From Prinsepia uniflora (taxonomy: Eukaryota > Streptophyta > Magnoliopsida > Rosales > Rosaceae), in NCBI GenBank assembly GCA_032719365.1, contig CM064871.1, positions 33,019,566-33,083,565 of the forward strand: 64,000 nt of DNA, read 5' to 3'. Of this stretch, positions 30,785 through 41,002 are shown piece after piece. A program made the position numbers and the translations under genes. How positions within the stretch are numbered: the first letter of the stretch is position 1; every line of letters begins with the position of its first letter. Under the pieces are notes generated by a model. The model saw only the letters and a list, made by a program, of their open reading frames with translations. It ran no database searches and had not been told where the DNA came from.

Positions 30785-33700
30785 TGTCAGGAACGGTCCC
30801 GAATCCCCTGGGATTAACGTGGAACCCGCCTAATCCCGTCTAACACGAAGTGTCAGACCAGGGAAAATTCCATATCTCGCCCTCGCCGGGGCTGTCAGAG
30901 TGCGTCAGGATCGTAGGAGGAGGGGAGTGATGTCTCGTCTCTGCTACAGCCCGCATCCGCGATCAACCTGAAGGGTATTAAAACACGAAAACTGTGAGTG
31001 GACAATTTAATATTTTAATAAAACATTTTCACATAAAGACGTTTATGCCCTTCAATAAAAACATATGCATGCATTAAAAAATCATTTAGCAAACGTTCAT
31101 AAAAACACTTGAAAACATTCTCAAAATCATTCAAGGGTTCATGCCCGGTTCCTATAAACCGTCATGAACCATAAATCCATTTGGGTCCTCGACCCGAAAT
31201 CACCAAAAACTCGTACCTCAAATCATTAGGGACTCCGCCCAAATCACATCACGTGGGTCTCAGCCCAAAACCATTCTCAAAATATCACAAACGGGATCTC
31301 CGTCCCAAATCACTTTCACAATTCCAAATACGGGGGTCTCCACCCCAAATCACTTTCTGAAACACAGAACATAGGGTCTCCGCCCTCAAATCATTTTTCC
31401 ATAAAATCTCATACGTACCGTCATACGTATAACCTATTCGAGGCACTTCCAAGAAGATGCCAACTCGGGGCACACAGCCCCTAGGGAACACATCCCCGAT
31501 ATAGTCACGATGTCAATCTCTATCTAGTGTGCACACTACTCGGGGTCTCACTCCGAGTCTTCTCCTAGGAATCTCCATCTGGGAGGCTCAATCACTGGAT
31601 CTAGTCCACACATCTCTCCGGTATCTGGTTCGGGACCACATCATAAGTAACCTCCACTCCTGGAACGGGATCCCTAAGGGGATACCCATTTTGGTCTGTG
31701 GATCGTGACTCTCCAGGTCGACGCTGGAGGAGACCGTATAAATCATGGAGGGTTCAATCACATTTTCAAATACTCTTTTCTTTCTTTCTCAAATCACTTT
31801 CACAGGCCTCGGCCTAAATCCTCAGTTCAACTAGGTCTCATGCCTGAATACTCATTTCATAAACTGAACTGGGACTCAAGCCCGATTTCACAAGCAACAG
31901 GGTCTCAAGCCCGATGCCACGACTAATTGGGCCCATAGCCCAAAACCATAAACCAACAGAACCTCACGTCCGATTTCACAACCAACGGGGTCTTAAGCCC
32001 GATATCTCAACTAAATGGGTCTCGGGCCCGATATCATAAATCAACTGGACCCTCGGTCCGATCGTATAGCTCAAATGGACCCTAGGTCCAATTCCTCGGC
32101 AAATCAAATGGACCCAAAGTCCGAGAGTTTTTAAATCAAATGGGCCTCATGCCCGAGTTCATATTTCCAAATCCGAAATCCATTTATTAAACGCTCGTTG
32201 AAAACCTAGAACGTATATGCATCGTATAAAACCGTAAATCTCGAAATACGTGCAAATATGTAAATCCTAGGCTACCACAAACAAATGCACTCATGCCATC
32301 ACAAAACATATATTAAAACAATTATACAACATTTATGCATGCATCAGTTTCGAAAGAAAGGTCAACTCACAGACCGTCAGAAGCCGCTCCTCGATATGCG
32401 TGCCATAATCGTCTCTCGGGTCAATCTTCGCCTCCGGGATTCCCGTACCTGTCCAAATTAATTTAGAGGGTTACTAACTACTTATATAACCCCTCACTAA
32501 AGTCCCGTAATTTTTCGGAATTTCTAACTATTTTTAAAACCGAACCTAAACCTTCGGACGTCCCGAACTATATCGAAACGATGTCCGATTGACTCGAGAC
32601 CAATCCCAAAATGTTCGTTACGTCGTATAGATGATTTCGTATGTTGAACATATGCCCAAAAACCCTAGAACGCACCCACACGCGACCCTGGAAGTTGTCT
32701 GCACATGGACCCACGCGCCGGCACTGTAGCGTCACCATCAACCTCGCGATGGTCGGTTCAGACCGGCCAGTCCGGTTCGAGCCAGCAACTGGACCGGCGT
32801 GACCGTTCCAGCGTCCTACAATCCTCATTTTTCGTTCGTTTTCTTCCAATCCAATCCCTAAATTCCTATTTTCTCATTTCCTATCCATTCCAATTAACCA
32901 AACTAGCTAAAACCGATTAAAACCAGTGAACCCCAAAAACCCCCTCACGGTCCAACTTTTCAAACCCCCCCCCCCCCCCCCGGGCTTCACAGCCGTTAAC
33001 CACCGTCCAAAAACATCTCTATACTCCCTAAACCACCTATTTAAATCAAAGAAAACAATGAAAATGGCCCATAATCACAAGAATTGAAAATGATGAAAAT
33101 CGGTGAAAACCGATTACTTGTGCACGGTTCCTCCTCCGTCGTCCACGCAGGCCTTGGCTGGGCCGGCCACCACCTTCCTCAGCTCCTCATTTCATCCTCT
33201 GGCCTCTCACAAAGGGTTATAGGGTCAAGGGTTTGGGTTGGCTTGAAAATGGTGATCGGGTTTGGTTGGGAGAAATGGGAGAATGATCGATGTAAAGGGG
33301 AAGGGGGATGCATGGTTTTGGTTTGGATGGGCAATGGATGGGTGACACTTGTCGCTCATCCATTGGCCTGTCCAATAATATCTGGGCCTCACTAAAAGTC
33401 AAATAATCCCCGTCTCGTAAAACGTGCAATAGTGCACTCGAACTTCCGTGAACCGTAACTTCTCCGTCGAACGTCTGAATTCGATGTGCCGCCTGTCTAC
33501 GGATTCGTATCGTCGTGATCTACGTAACGGTCCTCGGCCCTCGGCCATCGGACCTCCCGATCAAAAAGTCAACTTTTGGTACAAATTACCAAAATGCCCT
33601 TGAAATTCTGAACGACATAACTTTCTCCTCGAACGTCGGAATCGAGCGTACCACCTGTCTATGAACTCGCGACGTCACGAACTACGTCACGGTCATTGGT

Positions 33701-33867
33701 CAAAGTCCATTTGACCGTCCGAATGAAAAGTCAACGATTTGCCTATTTCAAGGGCAAAATCGTCATTTCGTCCGAACTTTCGCTAATCCTCGAATAATCT
33801 TCAATTAGCCTTGCTAATCCGTCATTAAGTCTTAATTAATCTCGTTAATTCGGGACGGGTCGTCACA
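30785..33867 (-). repeat. 5' LTR of the non-coding element
   Basis: It begins TGTCAGGAACGG and ends GGGTCGTCACA. It keeps the segment missing from the 3' LTR and has a 17-base C run at 32965-32981, where the other LTR reads AAACCCACCGGG. Hairpin units with perfect arms include GGACC/GGTCC at 32047-32059 and at 32077-32089. Confidence 0.9.
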
Positions 33868-35851
33868 TTCTAAGCATGCATCAAAACTATCCCCAAAGAC
33901 ACTGAAATCGTCCATAAATACTTCAATTATTTTTTCGACATATTCAGAGAAAATAGAAAGCATTACATAAAACGAAGGGCATTCTTCGATAGGTAAAAGT
34001 GCCAAAAGGACAAGTGAAAGTCGTTTTTTCTTGGTCATTTTGAGCGATACAGATTTGATTGTACCCGGAGTAACCATCAAGAAAACTGTAATAGGAGTGA
34101 CCTGCTAACCTTTCAAGCATTTTATCAATGAAGGGTAAAGGAAAGTGATCCTTCCTAGTTGCTTTGTTTAGGCGTCGATAGTCGATGCAGACTCTATATT
34201 TGGTCACTGTTCGCTGGGGCACTAGCTCACCTTCGCTGTTCGCAACAACTGTGACTCCACTTTTCTCCGGGACTACTTGGACTGGTGAGACCCATTTGCT
34301 GTCTGAAATTTGGTAGATGACACCACAGTCCAAGAGTTTGATGACCTCTTGTTTCACGACTTCCATCATCGGAGGATGGAGGCGACGTTGGGCTTCACGA
34401 GAGGGTTTTTCATCATCTTCTAGCAAGATTCGATGCACACAGGTTGTAAGGCTGATTCCCTTGATGTCTAACAGAGTCCATCCAATGGTTGTCTTGTACT
34501 TCGTCAAGACCCGTACCAATCTACCTTCCTGTGATTCAGTTAGTGCAGAATACACTATGATGGGCAGAGTGTCGTCCGAGCCAAGATAGGCATACTTCAG
34601 GTGGTCAGGCAAAACTTTGAGCTCGAGAACGGGGGCCTGAACCACTAAAGGAGGAGTGGCATTAGTACTAATTGGAAGTGACAAGGGTACCTGATGATTT
34701 ACCATTCTGGGGTCCTCATTTAGGGTCATGACTTCATCCCAAATTCGAGGCTCTAGTTCGTAATCCGTATCTTCAACCAAGGCGTCCCCCGATTGCGTTA
34801 GGCCAACTCCTTCCTGGATTATCATATTGAGCGTGTCTTCTCGAATTGACTCAAGATTTTTCTCTGCGAAAGAATTGCACACGTCAATAGAAAAAGTAGT
34901 TTGAGTTTTAGAACTAGGGTACCTCATGGCATCAAAAATGTTGAAGCCAATTTCTTCTCCATCGACTTCCATTGTTAATGTACCATTGAATACATCAATC
35001 TTCATCTTGGAAGTTCTCATGAATGGTCTTCCCAACAACATTAGTGGAGCTTGATTCGTAGGGGAATCCTCCATGTCTAGGACATAAAAATCTACGGGGA
35101 AAATGAGCTGGTTAACCTGCACAAGAACATCTTCGACGTATCCCTTAGGATACACATTAAAACGATCGGCTAATTGAATGATAACATCGTCATGTTGTAG
35201 TTTACCTAAACCTAGGGCAACATATAGTGAATATGGCATAACATTAATGGATGCACCTAAGTCTAGCATGACTTTATCAAAAGACTTGTTACCAATCACG
35301 CAGGGAACAGAAAAACCCCCTGGGTCCTTCAACTTTGGGGGTAGCCGACGTTGGATTACAGCAGAAACTGTTTCACTCACCATTACAACCTCCTTCTCCC
35401 TCGTCTGGCGCCTTGGAGTGCATAACTCTTTCAGAAATTTTGCGTATTTCGGCACTTGTTTGATGCACTCGATCAAAGGCATGTTGATTTGCACCCTTTT
35501 GAAGATCTCCAAGATTTCCTCATCGGATTCATCCTTCTTAGATTTGGCAAGCCTACTTGGAAATGGTGCATGCACAAACGGGGAATTAGTAACAACCGAA
35601 CTTGAAGGGATTGGGTTATTACCTTGTGTGTGGGTAGGTTGAACTGGCGGTAGTGTTGTGGTGGTCTTAGTTGTCACCTTGTGCTTTTCAGCCTCAGAAA
35701 CGGCTAGATCTGGCTCTATTTCTCCGAGCACTTTACCACTTCTAGTGATAATTGCATTGGCTTCAAGTCTTGCATTCGGGTTAGGTGTAGGTTGAGGTGG
35801 AAGCACCCCGCTAGCTTGGATCTTACCCATTAAGTCAGCGACCTTGCCCAT
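33868..35851 (-). pseudogene. Protease and RT N-terminal part, Athila #1
   Basis: A 635-codon frame (35851-33944) starts in the gag-protease linker. The retropepsin active site is D197 in VMLDLGASINVMP, with the flap and second motif LMLLGRPFMRTSK (about 270-282). RT begins near residue 485: SKWVSPVQVVPEKSGVTVV, KYRVCIDYRRLNKATRKDHF, FLDGYSGYNQICIA and FGTFTYRRMPF. At about 33950 a small deletion removes the segment after LCNA and shifts frame. The catalytic FMDD (33896-33907, in EVFMDDFSVFGDSFDACL) is therefore in another frame. The next base pairs are the insertion site of the 24703-33867 element. Confidence 0.92.
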
Positions 35852-36523
35852 TTGGTCCTTGAGATCAGGGATGTCTTTTTGTTGATTTTGCTAACCTGTG
35901 ACATGAGCCTGAGTTGACGCCATTAGTGTTTGCTGCCTTTGGGAAAGAGCAGCCAACATTTTATCATAATCAAGATTAGAAGATGAAGAAATATGATTAT
36001 TTGCATGATTATGAGAAAAGTTAGAAAATGGGACCGGGGGCCTTGGTTGCCATGTGGGCCTTGGGAAATGATTTGGGACACGGTTTGGGTCGGTCGACAT
36101 GTGCTGAGGGTTTAGGACATTGTTCGGATCTCTCCAACTGTAACCTTGGGTCCTTGGCCCTCCTTGAATGCCTCCAATGGCGTGTGCCATTTCAGTCCCG
36201 GGGTCTTCCTCCCTCGCAGCGCAGGGGCATTGCTCCTCAAGATGGCCTTGAGAGCATATGGAACAAACTGGGGCTACTTGTTTCTTTAGTTCTAACATAT
36301 TCGAAAGCATACAGGTGATCTTATCTAACTTAGAATCATTTATAGCATGGGAACTTACCTCATGTACCTTTCTAGAAATAGGATCTGCACCTTCGTATTG
36401 TGCATCATTGAGTGCACGACTTTCAAGTAGTGCACGACCATCTACTAGGCTCCGAGCTAAGAAACTTCCATTAGCTGCAGCATCGAGCAGTCCTCTATCC
36501 CAACCCTTGAGTCCTTCGTAAAA
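35852..36523 (-). pseudogene. gag C-terminal half with zinc knuckle, Athila #1
   Basis: This lies in the same frame as the protease ORF, from which a TAG at 35891-35893 separates it. It shows FYEGLKGWDRGLLDAAANGS, the conserved Athila gag end of the capsid-like core, and then a zinc-knuckle variant CSICSQGHLEEQC (CX2CX3HX4C, one residue shorter than usual). An Asn/Pro-rich tail follows, with FSHNHANNH and LDYDKMLAALSQRQQTLMAS. It begins after the TAA at 36524-36526. Confidence 0.88.
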
Positions 36524-36910
36524 TTAGGTTAAAAGATAGCCTTCTGTGATCCCGTGAGTAGGGCATGAAGTACAAAGTTCCTTAAACCTCTCGTTGTACC
36601 GGCTGAAATTCTCATCATGTTCTTTCTGCTTGATTCCAGTGATCTCTTTTCTTAAGACCGTAATCTTTGAGGCAGGGAAGTACTTGGTAAGAAACTCCTG
36701 AACCAACTTCTCCCAAGAGTCAATATGATTGGGTGGGAGACCCAAAAGCCATACCCGTGCTCTTTCTTCCAAGGACAACGGGAAAGCTTTCAGCTTCATG
36801 ATTTCCAAGTCCGCATTATCTGGACACATTCTACCAATGATAAATTCGAACTCCGTCAAGTGTTTGTGTGGATCTTCATTTATGATTCCACGGAACTTGT
36901 GTAGCTGATG
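36524..36910 (-). pseudogene. gag capsid-like core, Athila #1
   Basis: Reading QLHKFRGIINEDPHKHLTEF, then LKAFPLSLEERARVWLLGLP, WEKLVQEFLTKYFPASKI and YNERFKELCTSCPTHGI, this is the Retrotrans_gag domain of Athila elements. It ends at a TAA (36524-36526) in front of FYEGL. A frameshift near 36895-36915 separates it from the N-terminal segment. Confidence 0.9.
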
Positions 36911-37221
36911 AAGGACTCACTCTTAAGCTCAATATCTTTCTTGTTGATTCTAGGCTCGGGATACTGGATGCAAAAGTTTGTGGTGCCATTTGTGTTTGCA
37001 CATGTCTGCTCCCAGATACTCAGGTTTCGTGCCATGGCTATTGGTGTTCCGCAAGTCTGTTCTTCTTCTGAATTACTCTTCTCACTTATGGACTCACCAA
37101 TTATTGGGGATGGAGGTCCGGATGAGCCGGTTTGCTTAAGTACGTCTCTGAATGTTGTGTTGCTTGGCGAGATGTCAAGTTGTCTTCTCAGCCGATCAAG
37201 CTTAGATTGATGAGCGCGCAT
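36911..37221 (-). pseudogene. gag: gag N-terminus, Athila #1
   Basis: It begins at an ATG (MRAHQSKLDRLRRQLD) about 1.37 kb inside the primer site. It carries a Ser/Pro-rich segment (SSGPPSPIIGESISEKSNSE) and YPEPRINKKDIELK, the spacer typical before the Athila capsid core. The frame then goes wrong at the shift near 36895-36915. The start is the first ATG after the leader and fits the family's usual N-terminus. Confidence 0.8.
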
Positions 37222-38589
37222 TCATAAGTTCGTACCTATATTAAAACAGAACACTAAGTTAGAAGGCAAGTATACACAAGTAACTAGTGAAAGTTAATTA
37301 AGACAAGATAGTTGTTACAAAAGTTAGGGTTAGTAGTAAAAATATAAGTTAAGGAAATCATAATTAGCAAGAAAATGTGAGGTGTAACAAGTATGACTGC
37401 AAAAATTTAAACCGGCATTACATATACACAAGAAGAGATAATAAGAGTATGAGAGTCGAGATTTGCATAAAGTATCACATAAATGGAAACCAGAATCAAC
37501 AATAAGTCACGTTAATGGAAAGAAAGTGCACAAGTTCCAAATGCAAAATAATAATGCAATAAGTAGAGTTTTAGAGTGTCATGAATAACTTTCCCCTTCC
37601 GCTTCTCATAATACTTTCCCGAGCGTACGGCCTGTGCGTACTGATAACCACCATTCCACCATTCAACATTAATCATGGCCAGTTGAGATAGATGTAACGC
37701 GAGAAGTAAGGATAATTTCGAGAGCACCCCGAGGCTAGCTTGGCATATACTCCATTGGTGTTCTCTTTCTTAATCCAAACTTGTCACCAATCATAACTCT
37801 CCTAGACACCATGATCAATCTGAATGATGATTTAATGAATTACTAAACCCAAGTGTTTACGAACTCCGTCCCAATCTCATGTCCATAGATTCAAGTCTAT
37901 GGTGTGTGGTGATGAAATCCACACATCATGAAGGGTTAAGGAGAAAGTAAATAAGAGGGGCACTACTTGTTCCAGAAAGTAAGATTTTGAAGAAAAATGT
38001 GCTTTGAAATTCATGCAACTCTAAAACATTTAATAGGAAACAATATTTACACTTTAGGAAATTCAAAGATAAATAAAGTTTCTTACTCCTATTTTTTTAA
38101 AAAAAATTTATTCCGAATTTTTATATTTTTTTCATTTAAAATTTAAAGTTTAACAAGACATAAACAAACAAATAATTACATAAGAATAAAATAAATGTAA
38201 ACATAAAGTTAGTGGAACATAAAATTGATGGAATAAAATTAATGGAAAAGAAAATTAATGGAATAAAGTGTAATGGAGTAAGGTATAATAGAATACATAA
38301 AAGTAAAAATAAGGAAAAGTGAACATGTACTATATGCATTTATGACAAGTACAAATGAAATTAAATTATGAACATTTATGATCAAGTATATATTAGAGAT
38401 TATGAATAAGTAAAGTATGATCATTATAAACAAAAATAATAAGAACAAAAATAAGATGGATAAATAAAATATAAACAAGTAAATAAAGGTTATAAACAAA
38501 TATAATATTAATAAAAGTAAAATTTATAAACAAGTATAATATGCACAATTTATATACATACACTAACAAATTAAAAATAATTTTCAATT
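37222..38589 (-). other. Athila #1 5' leader
   Basis: This is non-coding, between the primer site and gag. It is A-rich, with a low-complexity AATAAA/ACAAGTA tract at about 38085-38560. The hydrophobic Leu/Phe/Ile ORFs on the minus strand come from that tract. Athila #2 has a related leader (54200-55530). Confidence 0.75.
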
Positions 38590-38607
38590 TCCCCAGCAAC
38601 GGAGCCA
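38590..38607 (-). promoter_or_regulatory. Primer-binding site, tRNA-Asp type (Athila #1)
   Basis: TGGCTCCGTTGCTGGGGA on the minus strand, 5 bp after the LTR. It differs at two bases from the perfect site at 55531-55548. tRNA-Asp priming is characteristic of Athila elements. Confidence 0.85.
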
Positions 38608-38612
38608 AAAAT

Positions 38613-40523
38613 TGACTATGCCCAAACTACGCATCAAATTAAACACGTAATTTGAGTGTTATGCAATTTAAACCCTTTTTGTGTAGATGTAGTATTGGTA
38701 AAAAAGGATCGTTCTTAACCGGGGAAATTAGGGAACATTAATAAAGTGTTAGTGGGAAAGAATAATGAATAAAAGAATAATGAATAAATTAATGAATTAG
38801 AGAATAAAATAATCAAAGAATAAAATAATTAAGGAATAAAATAATCAAAGAATTAAATAATCAAAGAATCAATAAATTAAAGAATAGAGGAATAAGAGAA
38901 TAAAGACTTAATAAATTAAAGAATTAATGAATTAAAGAATAAAAAAATAAAAAAATAAAGGAATAAAAAAATAAAAAAATAAAGAATTAAATGGGGGGTT
39001 TTGAGTGAATGTAATCATACAAAAACAAGTAAAAACATAGATGAACTAATTCTATTTCTACTCTAACTTATGTACAAAGTAGACTTCTCTTAAACACAAA
39101 CTTCACCAACACACTAACAATTGCACAAATTCGAATCAATCACGAAATCATACATTCACAAACTCATATTTCTTCATACATTTTTCATATTATAAATGTA
39201 CCGAACAACGAATTTTTACTTATAATACGATTACCTTAAGTTTGTGAGCTAATGCGCCAAACAGCGGTCATACATTAAATCTCTTCAACTCTACTCTAAA
39301 TGCCCCGAACAGCGGATCAACATTTAGTTTCGAAATGAAGGTTACGCTTTAGAATGTAAGAAGTAAATAATTTTTAAAAAGTAAAACACATGGAGATTGT
39401 ATTCAATTTTTACAAAAGATAGGAAGGAAAAAACCAATACATATATTGCATTATAATTAGAACCAATAACAAATAAAAGAGTTTAAGAGGATGGAGAGCA
39501 AATGTTACACTTTTCAAAATGTATGAGAACAATGGATTGTTTTTCACAAGGAAGACCGAACAGCTGTTGGAACCTTATGAACATGGAAGAAGATTAAACA
39601 AGGAAATTCGGACTTGAACTCTCAAAATTTGTATTGGAAATATTTTGCCAAAGTTTTTCCTAAGAAAGGCTCAATTGTATGCCTCTTGGAAGTGTGCATA
39701 ACAAGTGAAATGAACCCCTATTTATAGGGGGGAAATCAAATTAAGCTCTAGAAAATAAATAAAAATAAACAAAAATTACAATAAAAATATTCAAAAGTGA
39801 AATGATGAGATTGGGTGGTTTTTGGGGAAAAGAAGTTTTAAAAAAACAAAAGAAATGTTTGAAAAACAGCAAAGAAAGCATATTAAATAGTGTTGTTGGT
39901 GGCTGGCAGAGAACAGCTAGAAAAAGGGAGAAGATTCGGCTGGGCCAGGCTGGAAAGTGGATGAGTGGCCGGCATGTGTGCGCTGAGCTGGAGCAGTGAC
40001 TGTCGGCGGGCGTGCGCTGGACAGGTGAGTGGACGATCGACACACGCGCGCCGAAGCAAAGACTGGGCAATCGACACACGCGCGCCGAAGCAAAGGCTGG
40101 GCTATCAGCTAGTGCTCACCGACGCTACTGATTGGGTTAGTGAACAACGGTTGCGATGCGTGGGCCTTGCAGGCTGGAATTTGGGCCGCGTGTAGGCTAC
40201 AGGAGACAGACTGGGCTTTATTTTCTGGGCTTCTGGGCTGACTCCGGACTTAGACTGGGTTTGTAATGGGTTTGGGCTGCAGAAATAAAATGAAATTTAA
40301 TTAATTTTATAACTTAATTAATATTTCCACCGAATTTCGTCCATAATTTCTTCGTTATAATTCCGATCGAGACGATTCTTTCGCCAAAATGCTTCAAATT
40401 ACAAACTTTATTTGTTTAAACAAAAATAACACAAAATAAATTATTTTATCTAATTATTTATTATTTTAATAATAAAAGTCAAGTATAAAGGGTATAAAAT
40501 AATGCTTAATTAATGACCTCTCA
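38613..40523 (-). repeat. 5' LTR of Athila #1 (1911 bp)
   Basis: It begins TGACTATGCCC and ends ATGACCTCTCA, followed by AGCAC. The TATA box lies at 39718-39727. It keeps the uninterrupted target (CATTAAATCTCTTC, about 39272) of the solo LTR found in the 3' LTR. It also contains AATAAA-type repeats at about 38760-38995 that are shorter than in the 3' LTR. Confidence 0.93.
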
Positions 40524-41002
40524 AGCACCACAAGCCTTCCTTTGAGAAGCACCACAAGTCTTCTTTCGAGAAGCACTCAAAGCCTTCCTCCTGGAACCAC
40601 TCCAAGCCTTCTCCAAGAAGTATTCATAGTCTTCCTCTGGGAAGTAATCCAAGCCTTCTCCGAGAAGCACTCATAGTCTTCCTCCAGGAAGCACTCAAAT
40701 CCTTCCACTAGGAAGCACTTCATACTTTTCTCTCGAAAGTATCCAGGTTTTTCTCTAGGGCAATCCCAGACTTCTTTCAAGAAGCACTCAAAGCCTTCCT
40801 TCGAGAGGCACTCAAAGCCTTCATTCAAGAAGCAATCAAAGCCTTCATTCAAGAAGCAATCAAAACCTTACACTAGGATACACTTTAAAACTTTTTCTTG
40901 AAAGTATCCAAGTCTTTCTCAAGGAAGCAATCCAAGCCTTCTTTCGAGAAGCACTCAAAGCCATCCTTTTTGAAGCACCCCAAACTTTCCTCTAGGAAGC
41001 AA
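40524..41002. repeat. 24-bp minisatellite, right part (about 20 units)
   Basis: Units such as GCACTCAAAGCCTTCATTCA plus AGAA repeat at 24 bp with drift, some at 23-26 bp. On the minus strand one frame reads EGFECFLKE-like 8-residue repeats, without a stop for 90 codons. It continues the array broken at 12978 and is itself cut at 41003 by the next LTR. Confidence 0.88.

Larger units (their letters stand above)
24703..33867 (-). mobile_element. Complete non-coding two-LTR element (LARD-like), 9.2 kb
   Basis: It has two LTRs of about 3 kb (24703-27734 and 30785-33867), a polypurine tract (27735-27748), an iMet primer site (30770-30781) and a 3.05-kb interior without any recognisable gag or pol. 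The target duplication is TTTTA (24698-24702) and TTCTA (33868-33872), one mismatch. Termini and primer site match the Tekay-like element at 4671-11402, so mobilisation in trans by Tekay enzymes is likely (inference). It is inserted in the Athila #1 RT gene. Confidence 0.9.
12979..40523 (-). mobile_element. Athila-type Ty3/Gypsy element #1 (27.5 kb with nested insertions)
   Basis: LTRs at 12979-18016 (3', carrying a solo LTR) and 38613-40523 (5') begin TGACTATGCCC and end ACCTATCA or ACCTCTCA. They are flanked by a perfect AGCAC duplication (12974-12978 and 40524-40528). A tRNA-Asp-type primer site, gag, protease, RT, RNase H and integrase lie on the minus strand in the Athila order. Without the three nested insertions (13697-16768, 21814-24690, 24703-33867) it is about 12.4 kb. 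All coding parts carry stops or shifts. No env-like ORF is left between integrase and the 3' LTR. Confidence 0.93.
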
